Shown here: positions 35,730-47,869 of the stretch, piece by piece | Numbering within the stretch: the stretch's first letter is position 1 | Layout: each line of letters opens with the position of its first letter | From: Welwitschia mirabilis | Lineage: Eukaryota; Gnetophyta; Gnetopsida; Welwitschiales | NCBI GenBank assembly: GCA_051453625.1 | Contig: JBOZIK010000001.1 | Coordinates: forward strand, 161,732,768-161,796,767 | Length of the DNA: 64,000 nt | Direction of reading: 5' to 3' | Notes under the pieces: generated by a model | What the model saw: the letters and a program-made list of their open reading frames with translations, nothing else | Database searches by the model: none | Told to the model about the DNA's origin: nothing | Program-made: the position numbers and the translations under genes

Positions 35730-36932
35730 TGTTACAATGAGTAATTTTGCAATCCTTTATGTCTTACTTAATCCTATTAATTACAAATAGATATATTGCA
35801 AAATACAGCATACTAGTATAAATGAGAGTAACCTAAATGTCATAAAACCATTGAAGGCATGTGAGATAAGAGGGATAATTAATTTTCAAAGAAAATATTA
35901 TATCCTAAACTTAAGAATAATGCAAGGAAATAAACATGTAATGTAATGTAAATGCATTTAATCTAGATGAACACTTATCTAATTATCAAATCAACTTGTT
36001 AGGAAGATTAGTTCTATATAACCTAAATTAGCCAGGGAGATTGTTACTAACCAAGACCAGCTTAGGCTATCAAGTAAGTCAAATAAAGTGTAATGTAAAA
36101 TGATTTTAGACTACTATTGTCAACCTTAACAAAGATTTCCCTTAAGAGATATATCATTAATGAGACTATCATTGAATTAAGAATAACATAAACCATAAGA
36201 AATATTAAAAGTATTAATGAATAAAAGAAATAAAGTTTGTATTATAAATTAAACTAGCATCTAGGTTACAAAATAACTACACTTCAATGAAGGATGCATA
36301 ATCTAACACCAAGGAAATGTCTTTCTATAGCTACACAAGATGGATCTCCCACCCTTCAATATCCTATCATAAGAATTTTTAGTGCATTGAAGATGATAGG
36401 AGGATTAAAGGAGGGAATTTATTTATACAACAAAGGAAGCATAAACTTCACTCAAAATGTGCTGAAAAATGTTCTTAAATTAAATAAATAAATAGATGAA
36501 ACAAATGAAAGTTTACTAGCCATTTTAGTTGTCATCCTGACTGTCATGGATATGAAATTGGGGATGATGGTACATGAGTTATCATTTGTTATCCTTCATA
36601 TCACAGGGATGACATTAGGGATGATGTTAAAGAGGACTTCATTGGTTCTGACTCCTGTCCACATCAACATCCCATTTGGCTTGTACAATGCTATTATCCT
36701 ATCTGTTATGGAGATAACAGTGGGGATGCCAATCCAACTTATCTTTTTAACTCAAGAGAAGCTAGCCTCTAGCATTATTAATCTTCCCCCAAATCATTGT
36801 GCATTACAATATGCTTGTAATACCTCTAAACATGTGAAGAATTAATTGTTTCTATGATCATCTATCACCTCTTCATAATCCTTAGAATTATATTTAAACC
36901 TGTATAAATGTCTTGTAAAATAGCTTATAACA
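35730..36932 (-). repeat. 3' LTR of D
   Basis: Homologous to 45307-46503. On the element strand it starts TGTTATAAG and ends ...GTAACA. TATA-box candidate TATAAATAAA on the minus strand at 36418-36427. Contains palindromic motifs at 36531-36560, 36600-36625 and 36700-36730. The 99-residue frame at 36546-36845 runs through LTR DNA and is not a gene. Confidence 0.9.
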
Positions 36933-36940
36933 CCCCCATC
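36933..36940 (-). other. Polypurine tract of D
   Basis: Plus strand cccccatc, so GATGGGGG on the element strand directly before the 3' LTR. Confidence 0.82.
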
Positions 36941-37039
36941 AAACACATGCAATTGGGTGGTTTACCATCTCATCCCACTTAACCTTGTTAGTGCTTAATA
37001 AAACTAGGCAAACAACTACAATTGCAAGCCAAATTATCT

Positions 37040-38020
37040 TTAAAAAATCATTTTGAAATTTATAAAATAGGCTCACAAATAATATCGAATCTATTACATA
37101 GTATAATAAAATGTAACATAATGTAACATACCATGTGTATGGAGTGGAATTCCAAAAATTATGTCTTATGAAAGCTTTAAAATAACCCCATAAAGTAGTG
37201 CAAAAATTATGAAAATAAGTCCTTCCCTCCTTTGAAAAAAATAATATGTCCTGTATCAGCTAATGAACTAAAGAAATCAGACAAAAATTAGTATGTATAG
37301 ATAATAAAATGGACGATGGATGTTTTTAAATTTTGACAGTTGATAAATGAAGTGCAAGCTAAGTGTAGAAATGTCAAATTTAAAAAATAAAGACTTAGAA
37401 AAAATTTTGACAAATATGGAAATGTGTAATTAGTATAAAGAAGATCCATGAGTGTCCAACAAATGTGCCTTAACAAAAATGATTATGAATAGTATTAAGA
37501 ACTTCAAAAGAGTGAAAATGAACNNNNNNNNNNNNNNNNNNNNNNNNNNNNNNNNNNNNNNNNNNNNNNNNNNNNNNNNNNNNNNNNNNNNNNNNNNNNN
37601 NNNNNNNNNNNNNNNNNNNNNNNNNNNNNNNNNNNNNNNNNNNNNNNNNNNNNNNNNNNNNNNNNNNNAAAATTTATAAAACAAGCTTACAAATAATCTC
37701 AAACATATCACATAGCAAAATAACATGTAACGCATCATGTGTATGAAGTGAAAGCTCCAAAAAATTATGTCTCATGAAAGCAGACAGGAATGAGAAGGTG
37801 GACGATGGTTGTTGTTGAATTTGGACAATTTATGCATTAAATGCAAAGCTGAGTTTAAAAATGTATGAAATATTCTGACAAGTATTGAAAAACTAGTCAA
37901 TGAAAATGTGCTAATTAGAATGAAGCAGATCCATGAATGCCCAACAAATGTGCCGTCACAAAAATGATTAAAAGCAGCTTTTAGAACTCTAAAAGACTGA
38001 AAATAAATAACATAAAATTT
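37040..38020 (-). repeat. ~480-base tandem duplication in the 3' UTR of D
   Basis: 37040-37523 and 37669-38020 are copies of each other: both carry ttataaaa.ag.cttacaaataat, catgtgtatg.agtg, ggacgatgg.tgtt and gatccatga.tg.ccaacaaatgtgcc. A 145-N gap separates them. It may be real or an assembly effect. Confidence 0.75.
37524..37668. other. Assembly gap, 145 N
   Basis: Unlike the 100-N gaps its size is not a default, so it may have been estimated from linking reads. Confidence 0.9.
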
Positions 38021-38274
38021 GCAAAGAAACTCATCTAATCAAGAAAACCAACCCTTCATTAAAAACCAGCAAGAAAACCATTAAATGTTAAGGTCCTAAC
38101 ATGATAAAAAAGTACAAAAATGACTTTGAAATAACTAACTGAATAACAAAAGAAAACAAAAAGAATGAACATAAGAAACATAAAGAAGATAGCCTACCTA
38201 CCCTAAATTTTAACCTCGCGACTTCCATGTAAGAAATCATTACATCACTTGATTTAAAATGCGTGACTAAATAT

Positions 38275-38729
38275 ATGAAACTATAAAATTATATTTGATA
38301 AGGCAATGATTATGATGATGATAAGATAAAATGTTTTAAACAATAAGTGATAAGATCAAAGAGTTACTAAAAATTGAACTCACCTACTTACATCTTAAAA
38401 CAAACATCTGAATCCTTAAAAATGAAATGATCATGTGGAAAGATCAAGAGTCTAGGAAATAAGAAATGCTTTTGATGACACCAAGAATACCACTAATCCT
38501 ATAGCCTCAAAGTTTTTATTATTTTACTATCTATGATGAGGGAAGTGTAATCATAGTTAAAGAAGTAAAAACTTGTAAAGCATGACCAATTGATCTCTTA
38601 GTGAAGTTCCCATAGCTATCATATTACATTGTCAAAGGCCCCTCTTAGGAAAATTTTCCCTGGTATAATTCTGATAGGACATCATGATGACCATGTTTTT
38701 AAGCTATCAAATATAAAAAATCATGATCT
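38275..38729 (-). repeat. Conserved non-coding block, copy in D
   Basis: Reverse complement of the block in A1, A2 and B: it contains ccactaatcctatagcctc, gaagttcccatagctatcat and aaaaaatcatgatctt. Placed before the 3' LTR as in the others. Confidence 0.8.
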
Positions 38730-38753
38730 TATTTCTCTCTCTTTATTTTTTTT
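38730..38753 (-). repeat. Internal polypurine tract of D
   Basis: Plus strand tatttctctctctttatttt; on the element strand a run of A with GAGAGAG, beside the conserved block as in A1 and A2. Confidence 0.6.
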
Positions 38754-39479
38754 AAATAAAAGATAAATTCCACATGATCAAACAATTCAAAAGATGAACG
38801 TGAAGTAATAAAATAAAAGATAGAAAAGAACATTCTTAAATAATCTAAAGACCTTTCATCATTGAGAAAAACATAAGAAATAAAGCATCTTCCTTCAAAA
38901 TAAAATTTGTAAATGTGTGAATGTCTTACGATTGGGTGAATCCAATTTTACCACTATAAAATTTCCAAGTACAATAACTAGTCATGAAAATAAAATTTAA
39001 TACATAAGTTATGTTTAAAATATGATCAAGTGATATCATAATGACCTCTAAAGGAAGCTAAGAGAAAATTTAGACAATGATAGGGAGTAAGCTCTTCTCA
39101 TCGAGGGGAACCTCTAAGGCTAGTGTTTCTATCATGTTTATATCAAAAGATTGCTTATATATTTTTAACCTTTATTCATTAACTTTTTGAATTTCTTTAG
39201 TGATTAAGTCAAAAGATCTTAATAAGGCTATTAGAATGTACTTTATTAATAAGATAAGAAGCTAAAAATTTTGAGATCAAATTGTTATGTAGAAGATGTA
39301 CTCTAGTATTGTATAATAGAACTAGTTGACTACGTCCAAAGTTCTTATGGATTATCTTTTTACTATGTTTGAACTTATTTTGGAATTTGTAAATAATTTG
39401 ACGATGAATAGCTCAAGTTTGTTTTTCATTTAAATGATCTAATTGACTAAACAAGTTTTAAGATTCTCTTCTAAATTTA
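38754..39479 (-). other. D region between integrase and conserved block
   Basis: Decayed sequence with no domain recognised. By position it would hold the 3' ORF seen in A2 and B, but similarity could not be established by eye. Confidence 0.4.
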
Positions 39480-40350
39480 AAAGATTAAGTTAATGTGTAG
39501 AATGATAGGAATTGTAATAAACATCAACAGGTAAAATACAGATCTCACCGTATATAAGTTCATAAGGTAAAGAACCAAGTGAATTATGCCAAGTTATATG
39601 GTAAGCCCAAAGAACATCATTCAGTTTAAAAACCCATGCTTTCTTATTGGTAAAAACAAGTTTTTGAAGCATTTTTTAAATTTCTCTATTAGCATTCTCA
39701 GCTTATTCATTAATTTGTGGATGGTAAGCACAAGCTACTCGATGTTTTATTCCAATAGATAAAAGAAGTTTTTTAAAAATATTCTTGATGAAATAAGTTA
39801 CTTGATTACTAATAATTATTCAAGAAAAGCCAAAAAATTGAAAAATTTAAGTTCTAACAAAGTTACAAATGGTTCCGACATCATTTGAGGAAGTAGGAAC
39901 TACTTAAACCTATTTTGTCACATAATCAACAACCATTAAAATGTAATTTTTATCTTTAGAAGGTGGTTTAATTGGGCCTATGAAATTGATTCCCTAATAA
40001 TTAAAATATTCACACTTAATACTAAGTTTGAGTGGCATTTCTTATAAATGTAAAAGGCTACTGAAACATTGACATGCATTACACATTCTAGCATAATCAA
40101 AAGAGTCTTGAAAAAGGCTAGGCCAATAAAATCCAGAGTGAAGAATGTTTATGACTATTTTTTAACTGCTAAAATATCTATCACAAATACCATCATGACA
40201 AAGATGAAAGATATTAGATCTTTCTCATTATGGTATACATTTTCTTATAATTTGATCCTTACATCTATGATAGAGATGGGGCACTATCCACTCGTAGTCA
40301 TGTATCCTATGGATAAAATATTTTCTTTGATTATGACTCTAATTTTATGA
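39480..40350 (-). pseudogene. Gypsy integrase of D
   Basis: At ~40060-40210 the minus strand reads FHLCHDGICDRYF, then HSGFYWPSLFQDSFDYA, then MCNACQ. This is the integrase zinc domain with the CxxC pair kept and the second His replaced by Tyr. INFIGPIKPP (near 39970) opens the catalytic core. The ORF 39490-39672 (WVFKLNDVLWAYHITWHNSL, then a LPYELIYG segment) is the end of the core. It would insert element DNA. Stops and frameshifts break it. Confidence 0.87.
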
Positions 40351-40689
40351 TTTTTTAAATTAATAAGATAATTAATGATGTCCATGTACTATGGACGGGA
40401 TGAGTAGAAGATACAAAAAATCATTATTCATCTATAAAAAAATCATTAATAGAAATATAATCATTAGAAGAAAAAAGGTGTAAAAAGTGATTTGCTATGT
40501 TGTTATGTTTTCCTACCTTATCTATAATAGTGAGATTGGATTATTATATTAAGAGGATCCATTTAATTGATCTAGTACTCAAATATTTCTTATTTGTTAA
40601 GTATTTAATTACTACATGGTCTATATAGACATTTATGTAAATGCCTAAAAGATAATGTCTAAGATTATTGAGGCAAAAGATTATGACTA

Positions 40690-40703
40690 ATCTCTCAATC
40701 TCT

Positions 40704-40760
<57 letters not shown>

Positions 40761-40860
40761 NNNNNNNNNNNNNNNNNNNNNNNNNNNNNNNNNNNNNNNN
40801 NNNNNNNNNNNNNNNNNNNNNNNNNNNNNNNNNNNNNNNNNNNNNNNNNNNNNNNNNNNN

Positions 40861-40915
<55 letters not shown>

Positions 40916-40936
40916 GTGTGTGTGTGTGTGTGTGTG
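40690..40936. repeat. (TC)n-(TG)n microsatellite
   Basis: Pure TC repeats at 40697-40760 and 40861-40911 around a 100-N gap, followed by (TG)n at 40914-40936. It lies inside D's former RNase H. Frames through it read as poly Ser-Leu and are meaningless. Confidence 0.95.
40761..40860. other. Assembly gap, 100 N
   Basis: Inside the TC microsatellite; the true repeat length is unknown. Confidence 0.95.
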
Positions 40937-41276
40937 TTTGTGTCCTTTTCTTTATAGTTGTATAATTTTATTGAGATTTGGACATTGTTTTAATATGATA
41001 AGATATGAATTTGAAAACATTTTAATATTTCTGTCCAAGAATCCCACCTACAAAAAAATTACTAGTATCACACATTAACTCAAAATCTTTTTCTCAATTA
41101 GGTTCCATTATAATAGGAGCATAAGAGCATTTACATTTAAGTTTTTTAAAAGCAAGATGACAAGATTTATTCCAACCAAATTTAGCTTCTTTTTCTAGTA
41201 ATGAGTGAAGGGGTTTATAAATCTTTGCATAATCTTAAATAAACTGATAATAAAAACCATAATGACTAATGAAGGA

Positions 41277-42300
41277 TTAAACTTGTTTTACATTGATTAG
41301 AGGAGTTAGGATTTGAATGATACCAACTTTTTTAGGGTCCATCCTAATTCCTATTTTAGAAATGTGGTGACCTATAACTATTTCATTATCAACTAAAAAT
41401 AAGATCTTTTCCCATCTTAAATGTAGACAACACTCTATGCATCTCTCAAGGACTTTTTCTAATCTTTCTAAGATTTGATTAAAGATTTCTCCAAAGATTG
41501 AAAAGTCATTCATAAATATTTCTATTGAGTATTATAACATGTCTAAAAAAAAGCCCATCAGAGCACATTAAAAAGTTCTGGGACTATTACATAATCCAAA
41601 AGGCATTCATTTAAAAGAAAACATCTCAAAAGATAAAGTAAAGATTATTTTAGCCTAGTCTTCACTAGCTATGTAAACCTAGTTATAACTACTATATCCA
41701 TCTAAAAAACAATAAAAAGCATATCCCTAAATTCTATCAAGTATATGGTTAAGAAAGAATAGGGGAAAATGATCCTTTTTTGTGACTTCATTTAGTTTTT
41801 TAAAATCTATGCATACTCTCCATTTTCCATCATTTTTCAGTACTAAATTAAGGGACTAACCCATTCACTATTTGATATAGTTTAAATCGTTTGAGCATCT
41901 ATTAATTTAATAATTTTAACTTGAACTACTTGTTTAAGTGCTAGATTTAATCTTGTTTATGGTTTCCTAACAGGTTTCACATTTTTCTTAAGATATCTTT
42001 TATGCTAAATAATAAAAAAAGGAATAGTAGATAAATATTTATGAGAACATGCAAAGGCATGAATTTTGAAAGTTAAAAGGGAAATTAAGATTGACTCTTA
42101 TTCAGGGAAGAGATATTCATTGATTAGTAGATATTTGTTTTAACAATTATAGAGGAAAATATATTTTAGTCCATTAGGAAGATTTTTAAGATTTAGACTA
42201 AAATTTTTAGTTTCCATTATAGACTCATGTAGTGGACGATATCCCTCAAAGTGTGATTTGTTTAATAGTTGGAATTACTTATAGAATAAGGGTTATATTT
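41277..42300 (-). pseudogene. Gypsy reverse transcriptase of D
   Basis: The ORF 41277-41513 starts MNDFSIFGEIFNQILERLEK and continues with a LRWEKILFLVDNEIVIGHH segment, the palm end and following helix of gypsy RT. At 41505-41516 the active site reads F-M-N-D where the family has x-x-D-D, so one catalytic Asp is now Asn. Upstream pieces to ~42300 belong to fingers and palm but are full of stops. This is the only RT core among the gypsy elements of the window. Confidence 0.86.
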
Positions 42301-42460
42301 CTTCTTCACTTTGATCTAAATGGTCATTTTCTAAGTATTCAAAGTTGGATATATCAAAAGCTTTTAATTTTTTAATTTCAAATGGATCGTAATAAAGTAC
42401 AGTTTTATGTAACATTAGCCATCTTTCTCCAAGTGGATGATGTTGCAAGGATAAGGTTGA

Positions 42461-42895
42461 TTAAATTTTATTTTTTATATCCCATTCATAACCTAGGTCT
42501 TTCTTAGTTGCATTAAAAACTTTAATTGAAAACTTTTTATTCTCTAGATGACACTCCATCATCCTAGTCCATGTATCGATAATATAATGGGCTATTGCAC
42601 AAAAGGCTCTTTCTAGAAGCAATGAGTAACCTCTGTTATGTTCGACCTTTATTACAACCACATCTATCATGTTTNNNNNNNNNNNAATTCAAATAATTAA
42701 ATCTTTTATAACCCTTAAGGATTTCCTAGCCAATGTATTTGTTGATTCCAAGATAACCTGAGTAGGCTCTATTCTACCTTCTATACTAAGTCTCTTACAA
42801 GTATGTAATGGCATGATGTTGACACTTACTCCAATTTCAATTAAAGACATTTTTATTTTTTTGTTTTCCTCTAATGTAATAGTAATTGTTGACAC
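42461..42895 (-). pseudogene. Gypsy aspartic protease of D
   Basis: Two ORFs separated by an 11-N gap. The first (42689-42895) reads SLIEIGVSVNIMPLHTCKRL, with Glu where the catalytic Asp should be, and GRIEPTQVILE. The second (42461-42670) reads HNRGYSLLLERAFCAIAHYI and ends in FNATKKDLGYEWD. Close to the A1 protease (22700-23170), which shows their common origin. Confidence 0.87.
42675..42685. other. Short gap, 11 N
   Basis: Inside D's protease; both sides belong to the same domain. Confidence 0.95.
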
Positions 42896-42899
42896 TATT

Positions 42900-44604
42900 A
42901 GATCCTTAAATTTTGGAGATTTTTGTAATGAGGAATTAAGCTAAAAAGACTTTACTAGAAATAATTCATTTTTTCCCCTTCTTATTAGCTCTTTGCAAAG
43001 GTTAGAGTGCTTTGGATTTTTTTCATAAAATCTTTTAGAATGGTAAGTTCATACCCATGTTTTGCATTAAATTTTTGAGATGTTTATTAAAATTTGGATT
43101 AGTGTTAAGCCTATTAAGCCAAGGGATAGCTGGTTTATTTTCTATTTCTTATGAAGCATTTTTCTTTCTACTTTTATTATGAGAAGGGAAGTTGTGATTT
43201 TTTAATATTTTAATGTCCTCTTCTTCCTCATCATCTCCAGTGTCATTTTGGAAGGTTGATGCTTCATAAGAAGGAGGGTTTTCTTCATGTCCAATTCATG
43301 TCACAACCTTACAATATTTTCTTACTTTTTTGGAATTCAATAGAGGTTGTGTTGCTAATTATCCTTGTAGTCTTTGATTTGCTAACATGTTTTGTTGAAG
43401 GACGTTTACTAAGTTTTCAACACTAGAGTTTGTCTTTTCTTGTAATTTCCTAAGTTTATTTATAGAATTTCTAAGTGAATCATTTTGATTTAATGAACTT
43501 AGTTAAAAGTTTAAATTTTCAAATCGATTTTGAAAGGTTAAAAATTGGTTTAAAATTTTTTGAATTTATTGTCAAAGTTTTAAAAATTATGTTGTATATG
43601 CATCTTGGGTTATGACTAGTTTTGATTCTAATTTTTATTTTGGTTATAGAATTTTATTTGATTAAAAGCATAAAATTCTTCATATATTTTCTCCTTATAG
43701 GTTGGAAATAGTGGATAATCCTTGGTTATGTGATAGTTGTCTTCACATAAGTCACATGTTGGCATAACAATATTTTTCATTACTGATTTTACATCTATAA
43801 TTATCTTAGTATATTTCTTCAAATTTGTTGTAAAGTCTTTAATCAAATTTTTCAATTTTGGTTACAATTTTATCTACCTAATTTTCTTATTTTACCTCTT
43901 TTAAATCTTTGATGATTTACCTATAGTATAGTTATCTCCTAATATCAGCTTTGGCTAGGTTTGAATCACCTTAATAAATTCCTATAATGTTTTTCAAGCA
44001 TTTTCTAATGTAAGGTTTATTAGGTTTCCACAACAAGAGAAATTTATAAGTTATTTCATTTGGTTATTTAGTCTACTATAAAAGTAATCTATTAGTTATT
44101 TTTATATGAAAGCATCTATTAGATTAGAATGAATTACAATAAAGAAAAATTAATATGTGAAATCATAATCCTCATTTGGTTGTTATTGGAAATTAGTTAC
44201 CTATTTTTTTCTCTTCCTAATGATTACTTCACTCATAAATATCTAAATGAAAACTTCTTGAACTTGAGTTCAAGTTTTTAGACTCTTATGAAATATAGTT
44301 CTTAATTAAATTTTTGTCTTTTCTTTCAATATTATTAGAAAAATAACCATATATGTATGACCACTAATTCTTTTCTTTCTGTTTTCAGAGTTAAGAACTA
44401 ACTATTTAATGTTTGCAATGAATTGGAGGGATCCTCATCATTTTTGCCACTAAAGATGGGATAAGCATTTAAATTCTTTAATTTAACATCATCTTCTTGG
44501 AATAAATTAAAAGAAATTTGTATTTCCCATTTTCTATTGGCTATTACTTCCTTAAAAGTAAGATGTACATTAGGGTAAGGAGTTGAAGATCCTATGACTT
44601 GCAT
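42900..44604 (-). pseudogene. Gypsy gag of D
   Basis: The ORF 44398-44604 reads LKNLNAYPIFSGKNDEDPSN, the start of the Retrotrans_gag region, and parallels A1 near 21210. The zinc knuckle is in 43628-43855: CDLCEDNYHITKDYP keeps CxxC and His but has Tyr for the last Cys. Between them the capsid region is broken by stops. 42900-43600 is the variable gag tail and spacer. Start codon not certain. Confidence 0.82.
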
Positions 44605-45285
44605 TTACTTGTGTGTAGTATTTGATATGTTAAAACTATCTTCTTACAAATTACTTTCTAAAAAATTTTCTTTCATGGAATTAAATTCAAAAAAGATGAA
44701 CTTAGAAGGGATATTGTATGCACCTAAGAAGTGTGTACCTAATTCTATCTTGAAGTCAACTAATCCTTCTCATTTATTTTCTTCTAATAGGAGCTTTTCC
44801 CTTTAGTATTTCTTTCCTGTATTGACCATATTATCACATACTTTAGATAGAAAAAAATGAAAACAAAATAAAAAGTAACTAATAGTCATCCATCTAGTCA
44901 TGGGGATGACATAAGGGATGATGAAAAATGATTATTACTAATCTAAAAAAATTGCTATAAGAAGAAAGCCATGAGCAGAAAATAGAAAGATTGTCATCCA
45001 CCTTATTGTGGAGACAATAGAGAAGATGACAGCTATTGCTATAGAAATATAAAAGAAAATTTATGAATAGATAATAAAATGAAAAATTTATGTTATCATT
45101 TCTAATGTATCCTAGATAATAGAGAGGATAATAGACTATTATTACAAATTGAGAAAAACTGAAAACTGTGAATAAAAAACCTACAATTCCTAAATAGAAA
45201 TACAATTTTGGTATAGATAAATATTCAAATTGAAATCCGATTCACTTACTTGAGAGATGACAATTCTCATGCTTCTTAACAGCCT
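44605..45285 (-). other. 5' leader of D
   Basis: Non-coding. Contains two clear palindromic motifs: perfect 7-base arms GTCATCC (44885-44891) and GGATGAC (44904-44910), and a second stem at 44992-45035. A weaker one is near 45105-45135. The frame 44894-45205 is spurious. Confidence 0.65.
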
Positions 45286-45303
45286 TCCCTGGTAATGATG
45301 CCA
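45286..45303 (-). other. Primer-binding site, tRNA-Asp type (D)
   Basis: Plus strand tccctggtaatgatgcca, so TGGCATCATTACCAGGGA on the element strand. It differs from the tRNA-Asp complement only by transitions and is the clearest of the four sites. Confidence 0.88.
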
Positions 45304-45306
45304 AGA

Positions 45307-46503
45307 TGTTATGATGTGTAATTTTGCAATCCTTTGTATCTTACTCAATCTTATTGATTACAAATAGATATATTACAAAATACAGCATACTAGTATAAAT
45401 GGAAGTGACTCAAATGTCATAAACTCATTAAAGGAGTGTGAGAAAAGAGGGAGAATTGATTTTTAAATAAAATATTGTATCCTAAACATAGGAACAATGC
45501 AACAAAATAAACATGCAATGAAATTTAAACTTTCTTAATCTAGATAAACATCTATCCGATTATCAAATTGACTTGTCAAGAAGATTGACCTTATATAACT
45601 CAAATAAGCTAGGGAGACTATCACTAACTGAGACCAACTTAGGATATCAAGTGTTAAATAAAGTGTAATGTAAAATGCTTCTAAACTACTATTGTTAACT
45701 TTAAAAAAATTACCCTTAAGACCTATATCATTAATGAGACTATCACCGAATCAAGAATAACATAAACCATAAGGGATATTAAAAGTATTAATAAATAAAA
45801 GAAATAGAGTTTGTACTATGAATCAAACTAGCATTTAGGTTAAAAAATAACTACACCTCAAAGGAGAATGCATAGTCCAACACCAAGGAAATATCTTTTT
45901 ATAACTACATAAGATGGATCTCTTGCCCTTTGATCTCCTATCATGAGAATTTCTAATGCATTAAAGATGATAGAAGGATTGAAGAGGGGTTTTATTTATT
46001 CAATAAGGAAGGCATAATTATCACTCAAAATGAACTAAAAATGCACTAAAATTAGAGAAAGAAATGAATGAAACAAATAACATTTAGCCATTCATTTTAG
46101 TTATCATCCTAACTATCATGAAGATGACACCGGGGATGATGGTACATAAGTAATCATTTTTTATTCTTCATGTCATGAGGATGACATTAGTGATGATACC
46201 AAAGAGGACTTCATGAGTTCTAGCTCTAGTCAATGTCAGTATTCCACTTGGCTTGTATAGTACTCTTATCTATCTATCATGGGAACAATAGTAGGAATGA
46301 TAATTCTCTTTATCTTTTTAACTTAGGTGAAGTTAGCCTCTATCATTATTGATCTTCCTTCAAAGCATTATGCATTAGAACATGCCTAGAATGACTCTAA
46401 ACATGCCAAGAATTGTGTGTTTTTGTGATTATTTATCAACTCTCTATAATATTTAGAATTGCATTTAAACCTATATAAATATCCTGCAAAATAACTCATA
46501 ACA
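45307..46503 (-). repeat. 5' LTR of D
   Basis: Element strand starts TGTTATGAG and ends CATAACA, homologous to 35730-36932. Palindromic motifs near 46100-46145, 46170-46200 and 46265-46300. Confidence 0.9.
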
Positions 46504-47695
46504 TCCCATTAAATAAAAAAAATTTATTGATACATCAGTATCCTCTTTAACTTCAAACTAACCTATCACTCTAGAAATAATGAAACAAACATTGGAGATG
46601 TAATTTAAAAATGGTCATACTATAGTTAACTAAAAAAATGAAAATCTAAATAAGATTATAGGATTAATATAGTAAATAGTTTACTCTAATTCACATGGAT
46701 AAGGAGCCTTGTCTTCCAATTCACAGCCAAACCCACACTAAGTACAAGACTCTAAGGTGGTGACAAGAAGTGAAGTAGGAGTAGATGCACCAAATAAGGG
46801 TGAATTACATTTAGAAGAGCTAAATCATGTCTAGAATTCAACTATAGAATATTATTACTTAAATAGAATAACCTCGATTTATAAAGTAGTTAAACAGGGA
46901 TGATGAAGATTTAAATCAATACCTTGGAGCCTTCTTACAAGAAGTTACTATTTTAATGCTACTTTAGAGACTTTTAAAAGATAAGAAAACTATAAAAAGT
47001 TTTTAAAGACTTAGTCTAAATGAATTAAAAATATTTAAAAAAAGAAAAAACTACTAGAAAATATTTATTTGGTAGATTAATGATTTTTATAGCTCAGCCA
47101 ACAAAGTTCAAAATACAAGGATTTAGGGGCTACTACATTAACACTAACTTTAGAAGGTAATTTTCAACTTTATTATTATTCAATTAACTTGGATGCTGGT
47201 GTGTAAATCTAATATCTAAATGTATAATATAATGGTTAAAATTATAGATTAGACTAGAGTCCATTAATGTTATGCTAGAAATGGCTGATGAATCATTAAA
47301 AACAGTCATAGGAGTATGGAAAAATTTAGTGGTTTAAGTTAAAAAAGGTTACTACATGATAATTTTGTAGTTCTTGAGTTTGATAAAATTAATTATTATT
47401 ATTTATTTTTAGAACAAACATGGTTTACAACAACAAATGAAATAATCAACACAAGGAGTGGTGTGATAAACTTAGAATTTCAAAGTGATAACTTTGATGT
47501 AAAAGTATATAATTCTACTAAAAAACATACAAGTTTGGATGATGAAATGTTAGATGGTATTGGTAATGTAAGTTTGATAAATACATTCAACCAGATATCA
47601 TCTAAAATAGCAGAGGAAATCATCTTAGTCTTAGCTTTCAATCACTCATCTTTACAATTTACACAGGATTTGTTATTAGTAAAATAATCCCTTGA
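46504..47695 (+). pseudogene. Element C: gag end, protease and linker
   Basis: Resumes on the right of D. The gag tail is seen near 46700-46790 as a Gln/Asn/Pro-rich stretch followed by the basic motif typical of the end of gag. The protease is near 47095-47230: YKDLGATTLTLTLEGNFQLY, then SINLDAGV at the active-site position. The open frame 47463-47687 (MINLEFQSDNFDVKVYNSTK, then a LDDEMLDGIGNV segment) is the protease-RT linker and is still open for 74 residues. Other frames contain many stops. Confidence 0.8.
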
Positions 47696-47869
47696 CTAAT
47701 CTAATTCTTATAATTTGAATGAGAATCTAGAGGGGTCTACATTACATCTTAAGGAAGAATAAATGATTGAGAGTCTAAGTGAATAAGAAAAAGAAAGCTT
47801 CAACAAGAAAAAAAATATATTCTAAGTGAGAATGTATAATTAACATCAATTGTCATGAATGAAAAGAGT

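Larger units (their letters stand above)
40360..41270 (-). pseudogene. Gypsy RT connection and RNase H of D, split by microsatellite
   Basis: Minus-strand pieces at 41080-41270 read VIMVFIISLFKIMQRFINPF in one frame and continue through LLLKNLNVNALM, the RT thumb/connection region; the RNase H start follows near 41070. A (TC)n/(TG)n microsatellite then interrupts the domain at 40690-40936. Near 40380-40400 the reading YMDIINYL is the RNase H/integrase junction. Confidence 0.72.
35730..46503 (-). mobile_element. Ty3/gypsy element D, full-length, decayed, RT-bearing
   Basis: 10.8 kb element on the minus strand with two ~1.2 kb LTRs, tRNA-Asp primer site, gag, protease, RT, RNase H, integrase, conserved block and polypurine tract. 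It is the only gypsy element here with a recognisable RT core, so its ancestors were autonomous. It sits inside C's gag. The flanking five bases (gtgcc left, tccca right) do not match, so a target duplication is not supported. All ORFs are broken. Confidence 0.9.

Noticed and set aside
36546-36845. 99-residue Met-rich frame
   Set aside because: Lies entirely in the 3' LTR of D and is not open in the 5' LTR copy; its Met residues come from the ATG in the palindromic motif.
40668-41078. 136-residue frame with long Ser-Leu repeats
   Set aside because: Translation of a TC/TG microsatellite and an N gap inside a dead RNase H.
35725-46508. Target-site duplication for D
   Set aside because: gtgcc and tccca do not match even when allowing transitions only.
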